Assembly (NCBI GenBank): GCA_937873445.1
Contig: CALMWF010000008.1
Location: 1 to 64,000 of the forward strand
DNA from: an uncultured Alphaproteobacteria bacterium
GTDB taxonomy: Bacteria; Pseudomonadota; Alphaproteobacteria; Rhizobiales; Aestuariivirgaceae
Reading direction: 5' to 3'
DNA: 64,000 bases
Shown here: positions 1 to 9,148 of the stretch, piece by piece
Layout: each line of letters begins with the position of its first letter
Position numbering within the stretch: the first letter of the stretch is position 1
Position numbers and translations under genes: made by a program
Notes under the pieces: generated by a model
Told to the model about the DNA's origin: nothing
Database searches by the model: none
The model's input: the letters and a program-made list of their open reading frames with translations, nothing else

Positions 1-1
1 C

Positions 2-433
2 ATGAATAGCGCCATGAAAACCCACTACCTCGAAGACCTCAGCGAAGGCATGGAAGCAAGCTATACCCGCACCGTCACCGAGGCCGACATCGAAGCCTTT
101 GCCAGGGTCTCCGGCGATACCAATCCGGTTCACCTGGACGAGGACTATGCCAGGGGCACCATGTTCAAGACCCGCATTGCCCACGGCATGCTCTCGGCAG
201 GCTATATCTCCACCGTGCTTGGCACGAAATTGCCCGGCCCCGGCTGCATCTACATGTCGCAAACCCTCAAGTTTCTCGCCCCTGTGAAGATCGGTGACAC
301 CGTTGTCACCACGCTGAAACTCACCAGCCTTGACCCGGTGAAGCGGCGCGCCCAGTTCCACTGCCAGTGCAGCGTGGGCGACAGAAAGGTGGTGGAGGGC
401 GAAGCGATGGTCATGGTGCCGTCGCGGGGATGA
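2..433 (+). CDS. MaoC-family (R)-specific enoyl-CoA hydratase-like protein
   Basis: Hot-dog-fold MaoC dehydratase of 143 aa, the usual size for a single-domain PhaJ-type hydratase. The hydratase motif lies at about residues 34-58, with Asp39, Asn41 and His44 in the GDTNPVH segment as the likely catalytic set, followed by a conserved AHGML block. Such proteins hydrate trans-2-enoyl-CoA to (R)-3-hydroxyacyl-CoA, but the substrate here is unknown; a MaoC-like thioester enzyme of another pathway is possible. The start at base 2 is at the window edge and an in-frame ATG at 14 fits equally well. Its stop overlaps the ribF start (ATGA at 430-433), so the two are probably translationally coupled. Confidence 0.85.
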   Translation: MNSAMKTHYLEDLSEGMEASYTRTVTEADIEAFARVSGDTNPVHLDEDYARGTMFKTRIAHGMLSAGYISTVLGTKLPGPGCIYMSQTLKFLAPVKIGDTVVTTLKLTSLDPVKRRAQFHCQCSVGDRKVVEGEAMVMVPSRG

Positions 434-1443
434 TGATGGAGATTGTGACGGGTGCCGCACCCCTGCCGGAGGAATTGCGGGGCGCGGTTGTCGCCATTGG
501 CAATTTTGACGGCATGCACCGCGGCCACCAGCAATTGCTGGCCGCCGCAAAGGCCGTGGCAGAGGCACAGGGGCGGCCCTGGGGTGTGGTCACCTTCGAG
601 CCGCACCCGCGCAGCTTCTTCACCCCCGCCGCGCCGGTGTTCCGCCTCACCCCGCCCGCCCTGAAGGCCCGTCTGGCGGCGGCCCTGGGCGCGGATTTCC
701 TCACCGCCATTCCCTTTGACGCCGCCCTGGCCGGATCAGCACCGGAGGAGTTTGTCCGCCATCATCTGGTTGACCGTCTGGCCATCGGCCATGTGGTGAC
801 GGGTTATGACTTCCTGTTCGGAAAGGGCCGCAAGGGCAGCCCGGAAACCCTGCGTCTTCTGGGGGCACGCTGGGGTTTTGGTGTCACCACCGTCGATCAG
901 GTGGCCGATGAAGACGGCGGCGCGCCCTTTTCCTCCAGTTCCATCCGGGCGGCCCTGCGCCACGGCCATCTGGCCAACGCCGCCCGCGAACTGGGCTATC
1001 ACTGGCTGGTGCTGGGTGAGGTGGTGAAGGGCGATCAGCGCGGCCGCACCCTGGGCTTTCCCACCGCCAACATCATTCTCGATCCCGGCACCGAACTGGG
1101 CCGCGGCATTTATGCGGTCTTCGCCCGCGATGCCGCAGCCCCGTCAGGCACAGCCGACTGGCTGGGGGCGGCCTATTTCGGCGACCGGCCCACCTTCCAG
1201 ACCGGGCGCTCCTATCTCGAGGTTTTCCTGCTCGATGAAAACCGCGATCTCTATGGCCGCACGCTCATGGTTGGTCTGGTGGACAGGGTGCGCCCCGACC
1301 AGCGCTTCACCACGGTGGAAGCCCTTGTCACCCAGATGAACCATGATTGCGCCACAGCCCGGCGCATTCTCGCGGCGGAGCGGCAGAATCCGGCTCTGGG
1401 CAATTTTCCGCTGGGCCGCCTTCAGGCCGAAGGCCGGCTCTGA
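430..1443 (+). CDS. ribF: Bifunctional riboflavin kinase/FAD synthetase
   Basis: RibF makes FMN and then FAD from riboflavin. The N-terminal nucleotidyltransferase half shows GNFDGMHRGH at about residues 22-31, and the C-terminal flavokinase half shows GRTLGFPTAN at about 206-215. At 337 aa it is close to the usual 310-330. I chose the ATG cluster at 430-438 instead of an in-frame codon at 367, because homology begins here and the ATG overlaps the upstream stop as ATGA. The gene converges head-on with the DUF4170 gene with no spacing. Confidence 0.93.
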   Translation: MMMEIVTGAAPLPEELRGAVVAIGNFDGMHRGHQQLLAAAKAVAEAQGRPWGVVTFEPHPRSFFTPAAPVFRLTPPALKARLAAALGADFLTAIPFDAALAGSAPEEFVRHHLVDRLAIGHVVTGYDFLFGKGRKGSPETLRLLGARWGFGVTTVDQVADEDGGAPFSSSSIRAALRHGHLANAARELGYHWLVLGEVVKGDQRGRTLGFPTANIILDPGTELGRGIYAVFARDAAAPSGTADWLGAAYFGDRPTFQTGRSYLEVFLLDENRDLYGRTLMVGLVDRVRPDQRFTTVEALVTQMNHDCATARRILAAERQNPALGNFPLGRLQAEGRL

Positions 1444-1701
1444 TCAGCCCTTGGCCTCGTCATGGGCCGGGTCCAGCAGCCGGTGCAGATGGACGATAAA
1501 ATAGCGCATCTGGGCATTGTCGAGGGTCTCGCGCGCCTTGCCCAGCCAGGCCTCATGCGCTTCCGCATAGCTCGGATAGAAGCCCACCACATCAAGATGG
1601 GCAAGATCCTTGAAGGTGACATGGCGCACATCGGAAAGCTCGCCGCCGAACACCAGATGGAGCAACTGCTTCCTGGCGGCGGACTTGGGCTTGCTGGTCA
1701 T
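1444..1701 (-). CDS. DUF4170 domain-containing protein
   Basis: An 85-residue protein resembling the alphaproteobacterial DUF4170 family of short soluble proteins of unknown function, with a characteristic VVGFYPSYAEAHEAW-type core at about residues 38-52. The start ATG (1701-1699) overlaps the stop of the upstream cysQ-like gene as ATGA, so it is the last gene of the ubiA/pmbA/cysQ-like set. No signal peptide or membrane segment is visible. I cannot assign a function. Confidence 0.8.
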   Translation of the reverse strand: MTSKPKSAARKQLLHLVFGGELSDVRHVTFKDLAHLDVVGFYPSYAEAHEAWLGKARETLDNAQMRYFIVHLHRLLDPAHDEAKG

Positions 1702-2483
1702 TCTCTCTCCATCAGTTTTATCAGGGCCTGGTGGCGCGTGAGTCCGGCGGCCAGAACCCCGTCCTGCACGCTGCCGATACGGTTGAAAACCATGGGCCGG
1801 TTGCGGGCATCGGTCATGCGGCCGCCCGCTTCCTGCACCAGAAGGTGGCCCGCCGCAAGATCCCAGTCATTCTTGGCGCCAAGCGACAGGGCGGCATCGA
1901 GCGAAGCCTCGGCCACCCGCGCCAGCCGCAGCAGCAGCGGCTGTTCGCCCGGCCACTCCGGCACAATGCCATGGGCCAGAAGCGGCGTCAGCGCCCGTCT
2001 GGTGCCCATCATCCGGCAGCCCGCCAGCGGCCCGTCACCGGCCTTAAGCCGCGCCGCATTGCAAAACGAGCCACCACCCGCCGTGGCGTGGTAGAAATCA
2101 TCCGTGAGCGGACGATAGACCGCCGCCGCCACCGGCAGGCCATCCTTGACCAGCGCCCCCGTAACGCACCATTCATCACCGCCCTTGGCAAAGGCACGCG
2201 TGCCGTCAATGGGGTCGACAATCCACAGCATCGGTCTGGACAGCCGTGCGCCGTCATCCGCCGTTTCCTCCGACAGCCAGCCATAGTCTGGCCGGGCCGC
2301 AAGCAGGGAAGCCTTGAGAAAGCGGTCCACCTCCAGATCGGTTTCAGTGAGCACCGAACCATCCGGCTTGTGCCAGCTCGCCACCCCGGCGCGGAACCGC
2401 TCAAGCGCCATCTGGCCCGCCTGCCGCACCTGGTCAAACAGCAGGGCGGCATCCTGCGCGATATCAAAGTCAGCGCCCGGCAA
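1698..2483 (-). CDS. cysQ: Inositol monophosphatase family protein, probable 3'(2'),5'-bisphosphate nucleotidase
   Basis: Mg2+-dependent phosphatase of the IMPase/CysQ family, likely removing the 3'-phosphate of PAP. The metal-binding motif WIVDPIDGT and a C-terminal WDLAAGHLL block are intact, together with an SEET element upstream. The start is a TTG at 2483, preceded by GGAGGG at 8 nt spacing; it overlaps the 3' end of pmbA by 14 nt. A longer reading frame to 2564 would run well into pmbA and adds sequence without family similarity. Length is 261 aa, normal for the family. An inositol-1-monophosphatase or histidinol phosphatase role cannot be excluded. Confidence 0.82.
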   Translation of the reverse strand: MPGADFDIAQDAALLFDQVRQAGQMALERFRAGVASWHKPDGSVLTETDLEVDRFLKASLLAARPDYGWLSEETADDGARLSRPMLWIVDPIDGTRAFAKGGDEWCVTGALVKDGLPVAAAVYRPLTDDFYHATAGGGSFCNAARLKAGDGPLAGCRMMGTRRALTPLLAHGIVPEWPGEQPLLLRLARVAEASLDAALSLGAKNDWDLAAGHLLVQEAGGRMTDARNRPMVFNRIGSVQDGVLAAGLTRHQALIKLMERE

Positions 2484-3801
2484 GGGTGAGGCCCTCCACC
2501 AGCACGCTCGGCGCATTGACGCTGCCGTGAAACTCCAGATCATCAGCCGGGCTGAGACCGGCAAACAGGGCGCGCAGATTGCCGGCCAGCGTCACCTCGC
2601 TCACCGGATAGGTGATCTCGCCATTCTCGATCCAGAACCCGGAGGCCCCGCGGCTGTAGTCGCCGGTCACCACATTGGCGCCCATGCCGATCAGTTCGGT
2701 AACCAGAAGCCCCCGGCTCACGCTCTTGATCATGTCGGCCACCGGCACCGTGCCCTTTTCCAGTGTCAGATTGGTGATGCCGGGTGACGGCGGACTGGCC
2801 AGACCGCGTGCCCCATGGCCGGTGGGGGCAAGGCCCAGCTGGCGCGCACTGCGCAGATCGAGAATGAAATTCTGCAACACACCATCGCTGACGATGGGCG
2901 TGACCCGGCTGGCCAGACCTTCGCCGTCAAAGGGCCGTGACGACTGGCCGCGCCGCTTCAACGCATCATCCTTGATGCTGACGTCGGGTTTGAACAGCGC
3001 CTTGCCGCGCTCACCCTTCAGAAAAGAACCGCCAGTGGCCACCGTCTGGCCGTTGATGGCCGAGGCGAGATGCATGAGCAGGCTTGCGGAAATGCGCCGG
3101 TCGAAGATGACCGGCACCGCCTGCGAGGCAACCTTGCGCGGGTTCAACCGGCGCACCGCCCGCGTTCCGGCCTCGTAGCCCACCTCTGCCGCAGCCCGCA
3201 GGTCGGCCGCATGACAGGCAGAGCTATAGGCGTGGTCGCGTTCCATGCCGGTGCCGGTGCCGGCAATGGCCGAAACCGAAAAGCCGCTGGAACAGCGCTC
3301 ATAGGCGGCGGCAAAACCGCTGGAGGTGGCCAGCGCCACAAAGCGGCGGCTGGCTGAGGCCATGGCACCGTCGGACTGAGCCACCCCCGGAACGGCAAGG
3401 GCAGCGGCCTCGGCGGCAAGGGCCATTTCCCGGAGTTGCCCTTCATCGGGCGGGGCAGGGTCCAGCAAATCAAGGTCCGGGACATCACGCGCCAGCAAGG
3501 CGCTGTCCGCCAGACCGGCCAGTGCATCGGGCGGCGCTAGCCTGGCCATGGCCACCGCCCGGCTGGCCATCTGGTCAAGGGCGGCCTCGGCAAGCGCGCT
3601 GCCGCACACCGTGGCCGAAGACGAGCCGACAAAGACCCTGAGGCCCATCTCGCGCGCCTCGGCCCGCTCCAGCCTGTCCACCACCCCCTTGCGCAGGCCA
3701 AGCATCAGTTCCGAGCGGTCAATCACCAGCGCGTCCGCCGCCGAAGCGCCATGCTTCAGCGCCTGCGCCACCACCTGCTGAGCAAGGTCAACAATTGTCA
3801 T
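2470..3801 (-). CDS. pmbA: TldE/PmbA family metallopeptidase partner
   Basis: 443-residue TldE/PmbA protein. In characterised systems it pairs with TldD to form a heterodimeric protease used in peptide maturation and toxin processing, and TldE lacks the metal-binding motif. No HExxxH is present, as expected. The C-terminal glycine-rich region (GITNLTLEKG, GDYSRGASGFWIENG) is conserved. The start ATG at 3801 overlaps the end of ubiA. A tldD gene lies about 11.5 kb away in the same window but in a different transcription unit. Confidence 0.9.
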   Translation of the reverse strand: MTIVDLAQQVVAQALKHGASAADALVIDRSELMLGLRKGVVDRLERAEAREMGLRVFVGSSSATVCGSALAEAALDQMASRAVAMARLAPPDALAGLADSALLARDVPDLDLLDPAPPDEGQLREMALAAEAAALAVPGVAQSDGAMASASRRFVALATSSGFAAAYERCSSGFSVSAIAGTGTGMERDHAYSSACHAADLRAAAEVGYEAGTRAVRRLNPRKVASQAVPVIFDRRISASLLMHLASAINGQTVATGGSFLKGERGKALFKPDVSIKDDALKRRGQSSRPFDGEGLASRVTPIVSDGVLQNFILDLRSARQLGLAPTGHGARGLASPPSPGITNLTLEKGTVPVADMIKSVSRGLLVTELIGMGANVVTGDYSRGASGFWIENGEITYPVSEVTLAGNLRALFAGLSPADDLEFHGSVNAPSVLVEGLTLAGR

Positions 3802-4727
3802 CGCATCACCGCATCAAGCACCAGCGCCGCCACGATGATCAGGCCAAAGACGCGGTTGGATTTGAACAGGGCTAGGCAGAGCGCGCTGTCATCGCCGTTG
3901 AACCGTTTCACCTGCCAGGCGGCATGCAGTGCCGCCAGCCCCACGCCAGACTGGGCCACCACCCCGCCACCGGCCTGCCAGATGGCGGCAGCAATGCACA
4001 AGAGCGCCGCCGCGAAGAAAATGACAAGCCAGCGCCGGGTGGCCGCGCCAAACATCAGGGCCGTCGACTTGACGCCGATCAGAATGTCGTCCTCCTTGTC
4101 CTGATGGGCGTAGATGGTGTCATAGGCCAGGGTCCAGAAAATCCCGCCGGCATAGAGCAGCACCGGTGCCGGTGACAGCGATCCATGCACGGCCGCCCAG
4201 CCCACCAGCGCCCCCCAGTTGAAGGCCAGGCCCAGCACCAGTTGCGGCCAGTGGGTCACCCGCTTCATGAAGGGATAGATGGCAACGATGATGAGCGACG
4301 CCGTGGCCAGCACCACCGTATAGCGGTTGAACTGCACCAGGATGAGCAGCCCCGCCAGCAGTTGCGCCACCACGAAAAGCCGCGCCTGGTTGCGGCTTAC
4401 CTGGCCCGAGGGCAGGGGCCGCGACCGGGTGCGCGCCACCTGGGCATCGAAGCGGTAATCGGCAAGATCATTATGGGTGCAGCCCGCCCCGCGCATGATG
4501 ACGGCCCCGATGAAGAACAGAAACCCATACCAGAGATTGGGCAGGCCGCCGCCCTGCGCCATCTGGCCCAGCGCCAGCCCCCACCAGCACGGCAGCAGCA
4601 GCAGCCACCAGCCGATGGGCCGGTCAAGCCGCATCAGCCGGGCATAGGGCACGACCCCGCCCGGCAGGTAGCGGTCCACCCAGTTTTCCGGCGCGGCATC
4701 GGCCACGCGATGGCTGGTCTCGGTCAT
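3798..4727 (-). CDS. ubiA: 4-hydroxybenzoate octaprenyltransferase
   Basis: Membrane prenyltransferase of ubiquinone synthesis that joins the polyprenyl chain to 4-hydroxybenzoate. Both Asp-rich motifs are visible: NDLADYRFD at residues 86-94 and D-TIYAHQDKEDD at about 203-214, within a protein of about eight hydrophobic segments. The ATG at 4727 gives 309 aa; an upstream in-frame extension to 4832 would overlap the divergent rsmE and looks non-coding. It leads the minus-strand set with pmbA, cysQ-like and DUF4170. The ispB gene at 55-56 kb could make its side-chain substrate. Confidence 0.93.
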   Translation of the reverse strand: MTETSHRVADAAPENWVDRYLPGGVVPYARLMRLDRPIGWWLLLLPCWWGLALGQMAQGGGLPNLWYGFLFFIGAVIMRGAGCTHNDLADYRFDAQVARTRSRPLPSGQVSRNQARLFVVAQLLAGLLILVQFNRYTVVLATASLIIVAIYPFMKRVTHWPQLVLGLAFNWGALVGWAAVHGSLSPAPVLLYAGGIFWTLAYDTIYAHQDKEDDILIGVKSTALMFGAATRRWLVIFFAAALLCIAAAIWQAGGGVVAQSGVGLAALHAAWQVKRFNGDDSALCLALFKSNRVFGLIIVAALVLDAVMR

Positions 4728-4744
4728 GGCCCGCGTGTTACAGC

Positions 4745-5491
4745 ATGGCCATGACAAAGACCACTCCCCGCCTCCATGTGAACGCCGCCCTGGCTGCCGG
4801 GGCTGATGTGGCGCTGGCGCCGGAACAGGCACACTATCTTGCCAATGTGCTGCGCCTTGCCGCCGGGGCGGCGGTTCTGGCCTTCAACGGCAGCGACGGT
4901 GAATGGGAGGCCGTGCTGGCCCCGGCCGGGAAAAGAAAAGCGTCCCTTGCCATAGTGCGCCAGAGCCTGCCGCCCGCTCCGCCGCCCGACATTGATTATC
5001 TCTTTGCCCCCATCAAGCACGCCCGACTTGATTACATGGTGCAGAAGGCAACCGAACTGGGGGCGCGCCGCCTGCGCCCGGTCATCACCCGGCGCACCAT
5101 TGCCGAGCGCGTCAATCTGGAGCGCATGATGGCCAATGCGGTGGAGGCCGCCGAACAGTGCAATCTCGTCTTTGTGCCGGAGGTGCTGGCGCCGGTGAAA
5201 CTGGACCATCTGCTGGCGGACTGGGATCACCAGCGCCGCCTCATCTTCTGCGATGAACAGGCAGCGGGCAAAAATCCCCTCACCACCCTCAGCACCATCA
5301 CGCTGCCCGCCGCCCTGCTGGTGGGGCCGGAGGGCGGCTTTGCCCCGGAGGAACGCCAGCTTCTCCTCGCCCAGTCTTTCGTCACGCCCATTTCGCTTGG
5401 CCCGCGCATTCTCCGCGCCGATACGGCGGCCAGTGCCGCGCTCGCCCTTCTGCAGGCGGTGGTGGGCGACTGGAGCGGTGAAAAATTGTAA
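4745..5491 (+). CDS. rsmE: 16S rRNA (uracil1498-N3)-methyltransferase
   Basis: SPOUT-class methyltransferase that modifies U1498 of 16S rRNA. The knot region is clear: LLVGPEGGF at about residues 193-201 and LGPRILRADTA at about 219-229. The N-terminal PUA-like part contains the HYLANVLRL motif. Length 248 aa fits the family. An alternative start at 4751 (third codon) would shorten it by two residues; no strong Shine-Dalgarno separates them. Only 17 bp separate it from the divergent ubiA start, so the two promoters must overlap. gshA follows after 81 bp. Confidence 0.92.
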   Translation: MAMTKTTPRLHVNAALAAGADVALAPEQAHYLANVLRLAAGAAVLAFNGSDGEWEAVLAPAGKRKASLAIVRQSLPPAPPPDIDYLFAPIKHARLDYMVQKATELGARRLRPVITRRTIAERVNLERMMANAVEAAEQCNLVFVPEVLAPVKLDHLLADWDHQRRLIFCDEQAAGKNPLTTLSTITLPAALLVGPEGGFAPEERQLLLAQSFVTPISLGPRILRADTAASAALALLQAVVGDWSGEKL

Positions 5492-5572
5492 TCTGTGGTG
5501 TGATAATTTCTTCCTTGCGGCTCTGCGCTGCCGTGCTTACATCAACACCCTTCACAGTTTGAGGATTGCCCC

Positions 5573-6955
5573 GTGAGCGGACCCGCCCCCGAAACCGCCG
5601 AAGCCCTGAGACCCATCACCGGCAAGGACCAGCTTGTCCGCTATCTGGAGCAGGGCGCCAAGCCGCGCGCCGACTGGCGCATCGGCACCGAACACGAGAA
5701 ATTCCCCTTCCTCACCGACACGCTGGAACCGGTGCCCTATTTCGGCGCACGCTCCATTTCGGCCCTGCTCCACGGCCTCAAGGACCGCTACGGCTGGACC
5801 GGCGTTTACGAGGGCGACAATCTCATCGCCCTTGCCGATCCCAGGGGCCTGTCGTCCATTTCGCTGGAACCGGGCGGCCAGTTTGAACTGTCCGGTGCCC
5901 CCCTCGCCAACATTCACGACACCTGGGACGAGGTTCATGAACATCTCGACCAGGTGCGCGCCGTGGGCGACAGGCTGGGCATCGGCTTTCTCGGCCTTGG
6001 CGCCTCGCCGCTGTGGACCCGGGCTGAAACCCCGGTCATGCCCAAGGGCCGCTATGGCATCATGGCGGCCTATATGGACAAGGTCGGCCGCTATGGCCGC
6101 GACATGATGTTCCGCACCTGCACGGTGCAGGCCAATCTCGACTTTGCCGATGAAGCCGACATGGTGAAGAAGTTTCGCGTGGCGCTGGCCCTCCAGCCCG
6201 TGGCCACCGCCCTCTTTGCCTGTTCGCCCTTTCTGGAGGGCAAGCCCAACGGCTATCTGTCCTTCCGCTCCGAAGTGTGGACCGACACGGACAATGCCCG
6301 CGCCGGCATGTTGCCCTTCGTCTTCGAGGACGGCATGGGCTTTGAACGTTATGTCGATTACGCCCTCGACGTGCCCATGTATTTCGTCATCCGCGACGGC
6401 CAGTTTGTGAACTGCGCGGGCGAAAGCTTCCGCGCCTTCATGGCGGGCAAGCTGCCGCAGCTGCCGGGTGAACTGCCGCTGATGCGCGACTGGGCCGATC
6501 ACCTCACCACCATTTTCCCCGAGGTGCGGCTGAAGCGCTATCTGGAAATGCGTGGTGCCGACGCCGGGCCGTGGCGGCGGCTCTGCGCCCTGCCGGCGCT
6601 GTGGACCGGACTTCTCTATTCCACCGCAGCACTGGATGGTGCCTGGGATCTGGTGAAGCACTGGACGGCGGCCGAGCGTGACCGCCTGCGCCATGATGTG
6701 CCGAAGCAGGCCTTCGCCGCCGGAATTGCCGGCCGCACCGTGCGCGACATTGCTCGCGATGTGCTGGCGCTGGCGCGGGCCGGGCTGGATGAGCGCGGCT
6801 TCATGGGCTGCAAGCAGCGCCGCGAGAGCGCCTTCCTGGACACGCTTGATGAAAGCGTGGCAACCGGCCGGACCAAGGCCGAAAACCTGCTCGACCTCTA
6901 TCACGGCCCCTGGGGCGGCGATGTGCGCCGGGTGTTCCGCGACTTCGCCTATTAG
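5573..6955 (+). CDS. gshA: Glutamate-cysteine ligase (plant/alphaproteobacterial type)
   Basis: First enzyme of glutathione synthesis, joining glutamate and cysteine. This is the GCS2/plant-like type used by rhizobia and relatives, 460 aa, with the substrate-binding GTEHEKFPF block at about residues 39-47 and a conserved GRYGIMAAYM segment. It starts at GTG 5573 with GAGGAT upstream at suitable spacing. It is followed by a convergent junction with the TRAP operon. Confidence 0.93.
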   Translation: MSGPAPETAEALRPITGKDQLVRYLEQGAKPRADWRIGTEHEKFPFLTDTLEPVPYFGARSISALLHGLKDRYGWTGVYEGDNLIALADPRGLSSISLEPGGQFELSGAPLANIHDTWDEVHEHLDQVRAVGDRLGIGFLGLGASPLWTRAETPVMPKGRYGIMAAYMDKVGRYGRDMMFRTCTVQANLDFADEADMVKKFRVALALQPVATALFACSPFLEGKPNGYLSFRSEVWTDTDNARAGMLPFVFEDGMGFERYVDYALDVPMYFVIRDGQFVNCAGESFRAFMAGKLPQLPGELPLMRDWADHLTTIFPEVRLKRYLEMRGADAGPWRRLCALPALWTGLLYSTAALDGAWDLVKHWTAAERDRLRHDVPKQAFAAGIAGRTVRDIARDVLALARAGLDERGFMGCKQRRESAFLDTLDESVATGRTKAENLLDLYHGPWGGDVRRVFRDFAY

Positions 6956-7063
6956 AACAGCCTGACTTCTGCGGCTGCGGCAATAGTCAGAAGGCGGCTC
7001 GCTCATCATGTGTGAATGCGGTATGCGCCGCTTCACGCCCCCTTGTGCCGCGGCAGAAACAGT

Positions 7064-7079
7064 CTGGCCACCCGGCCAG
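7064..7079 (-). terminator. Weak hairpin downstream of dctM (possible terminator)
   Basis: Six-base-pair GC stem CTGGCC/GGCCAG with a 4-nt loop in the convergent gap between gshA and dctM, 15 bp past the dctM stop. Read on the minus strand it is followed by ACTGTTTCT, only a poor U-tract, so termination strength is doubtful. Confidence 0.35.
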
Positions 7080-7093
7080 GCCCCCGTCCTTCC

Positions 7094-8419
7094 CTACAGC
7101 ATGCCCATGAGACGCGGCAGCGCCAGCGACATTCCCGGCCAATAGGTCACCAGCAACAGGAATACGAGCATGGTGAGCAGCCATGGCCACACCGCAACAG
7201 TGAGTTCGGTAATGCCCATCTTGGTGATGCCGCTGGCCACATAGAGGTTGAGGCCCACTGGTGGATGACACATGCCCACTTCCATGTTGACAACAATCAT
7301 GATGCCGAAATGCACCGGATCAATGCCAAGCCGCACAGCCACCGGAAACAGGATGGGCGCCATGATCAGGACGATTGACGACGGCTCCATGAAATTGCCG
7401 GCGGCAAGCAGCAGGATGTTGACGAGAATGAGGAACATCCACCAGTTCAGTCCGGCCTCGACCATCCAGTGGCCAAGCGCCTGCGGAATGTTTTCATGCG
7501 CCATCAGGAATGAAAACAGCACCGCATTGGTGATTATGTAAAGCAGCATGGCCGACATGTTGGCCGATTGCAGCAGCACCCGCGGCACATCGGCAAGTTT
7601 CATGTCCTTGTAAACGAAGACAGCCACCACAAAGGCATAGACCGCCGACATGGCCGCTGCCTCGGTGGGGGTGAAGGCCCCGGTGTAGATGCCGCCAATC
7701 ACCACGACGATGAGGAGAATGCCCCACACCGCCTCGCGAAAGGCCTTCCAGCGCGCCCCAAGATTTGCCCTGGCGAGACGCGGATAGCCGAATTTCCGGG
7801 CCCGGTACCAGGTTGTAAAGGCAAGGAACGAGGCCAGCAGCAGGCCGGGAACCACACCGGCCATGAACAGCGCACCGACCGAGGCTGAACTGACGGTTTC
7901 GCCATTGGGGCCCTGAACCTGCATGCCGCTTGTGGCCACGGCATACATCACCATGACGATGGACGGCGGAATGAGAATGCCCAGCGCTCCCGATGTGGTG
8001 ATGACACCAGCGCCGAACTGGCGCGGAAAGCCCTGCTTCACCATGGCGGGCAGAATGACCGAGCCGATGGCCACCACGGTGGCCGGTGAAGATCCGGAAA
8101 CTGCGGCAAACAATGCGCAGGCCATGACGCCGGCAAGCCCCAGACCGCCATGCCAGTGGCCCACCATGGCGGTGGCGAAGTTGATCATGCGCCGCGCCAC
8201 CCCGCCATGGGTGAGGAAGTTTCCGGCCAGAATGAAGAACGGGATGGCCATGATCTCGAACTTCTCGATGCCGGTGAACAGCTTCAGCGCCACCGTGTCG
8301 ATTGGCACCTCTGTCATGGTGAACAGGAAGGTGAGCACGGTGAGACCCAGCGAAATCGAGATCGGCATGCCGGTGAGCATGAGGGCGACGAGCAGACCGA
8401 AGATGATCAGGGCGCTCAT
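7094..8419 (-). CDS. dctM: TRAP transporter large permease (DctM family)
   Basis: 441-residue polytopic membrane protein, the ion-coupled transport subunit of a tripartite ATP-independent periplasmic transporter. It is hydrophobic throughout, with about 12 predicted segments and the family regions GVMACALFAAVSGSS and GILIPPSIVMVMYA. It is the last gene of the dctP-dctQ-dctM operon; only 1 nt separates it from dctQ. The transported acid cannot be told from sequence. Confidence 0.93.
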   Translation of the reverse strand: MSALIIFGLLVALMLTGMPISISLGLTVLTFLFTMTEVPIDTVALKLFTGIEKFEIMAIPFFILAGNFLTHGGVARRMINFATAMVGHWHGGLGLAGVMACALFAAVSGSSPATVVAIGSVILPAMVKQGFPRQFGAGVITTSGALGILIPPSIVMVMYAVATSGMQVQGPNGETVSSASVGALFMAGVVPGLLLASFLAFTTWYRARKFGYPRLARANLGARWKAFREAVWGILLIVVVIGGIYTGAFTPTEAAAMSAVYAFVVAVFVYKDMKLADVPRVLLQSANMSAMLLYIITNAVLFSFLMAHENIPQALGHWMVEAGLNWWMFLILVNILLLAAGNFMEPSSIVLIMAPILFPVAVRLGIDPVHFGIMIVVNMEVGMCHPPVGLNLYVASGITKMGITELTVAVWPWLLTMLVFLLLVTYWPGMSLALPRLMGML

Positions 8420-8420
8420 G

Positions 8421-9095
8421 TCACTTGTCCTTGTGATCTTCGGTCAGATCGCGCGGCGTGAGATTGGAATCGATGATTGCGTCGCCCACCTCGTCAACGC
8501 CGCTTTCCTGCAGGCCATCAACGTGGCCGTGGTCATGATGCGGCAGCTCACCGGTCATGAAGAATGAGTGCGCCACCTGCAGAAAGCGGAAACACATGAG
8601 CGAAGAGCCCAGCGGAATGGCCATATAGACCAGCCACATCGGCAGTTCGAGGTCGGGTGAGGTGGCCGAAGCATGCACCATGTGCCAGACGAAATTGGCG
8701 CCGAGAATGGCGATGGTGCCGGTGAACAGCGCCCCGCAGGCCAGGCCGAACAGAATGAAGGCGCGGCGTTTGCCCGCCTCCAGCCGGTTGATCAGCACGT
8801 CGATGCCGACGTGAATGCCGGTGCGCACCCCATAGGCCGCGCCGAACTTTGCCATCCACACAAACAGGATGATGGTCAGTTCCTGCGCCCACACAAGATT
8901 GATGGTGCGCAGGGCAGTGAAGGCCGACTTCGACATGTCAAAGAGAAGGGGATAGTCGTGCGCCCGGGCCCAGCTCAGCACCGAAGCGGTGGCGGTCATT
9001 GAATAGCGGTGCAGAACCGCAACAAAGACAATGGCGGTGGCCGCGCCGATCAGAACCGTGATGAGTGTCTCTTCCAGCCGGTCGAGAAAGCGCAT
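8421..9095 (-). CDS. dctQ: TRAP transporter small permease (DctQ family)
   Basis: 224-residue small membrane subunit that partners DctM. I chose ATG 9095 because GGGAGG sits 6 nt upstream; a TTG six codons earlier would leave no ribosome site and reach into the intergenic hairpin. The family core, WAQELTIILFVWMAKFGAA, is present. The protein is longer than typical DctQ (about 160-180 aa), with an extra N-terminal segment between the first two helices and a charged C-terminal tail. Confidence 0.88.
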   Translation of the reverse strand: MRFLDRLEETLITVLIGAATAIVFVAVLHRYSMTATASVLSWARAHDYPLLFDMSKSAFTALRTINLVWAQELTIILFVWMAKFGAAYGVRTGIHVGIDVLINRLEAGKRRAFILFGLACGALFTGTIAILGANFVWHMVHASATSPDLELPMWLVYMAIPLGSSLMCFRFLQVAHSFFMTGELPHHDHGHVDGLQESGVDEVGDAIIDSNLTPRDLTEDHKDK

Positions 9096-9112
9096 GTCGT
9101 CCTCCCGAAACA

Positions 9113-9142
9113 ACGGGGCCGGACTGAACAGTCCGGCCCCGT
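9113..9142 (-). terminator. Strong intergenic hairpin between dctP and dctQ
   Basis: Perfect 13-bp inverted repeat (ACGGGGCCGGACT and its complement) around a 4-nt loop, located between the dctP stop and the dctQ ribosome site. On the transcript it is followed by TTGTTTC, a weak U-tract, so it may act as a partial terminator or as a 3' stabiliser of dctP mRNA. That would give more binding protein than permease, which TRAP systems generally need. Confidence 0.75.
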
Positions 9143-9148
9143 GTGGCT

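Noticed and set aside
2484-2564. Longer N-terminus for the cysQ-like protein
   Set aside because: Would overlap pmbA by 95 bp with non-homologous sequence; a TTG with a strong ribosome site lies at 2483.
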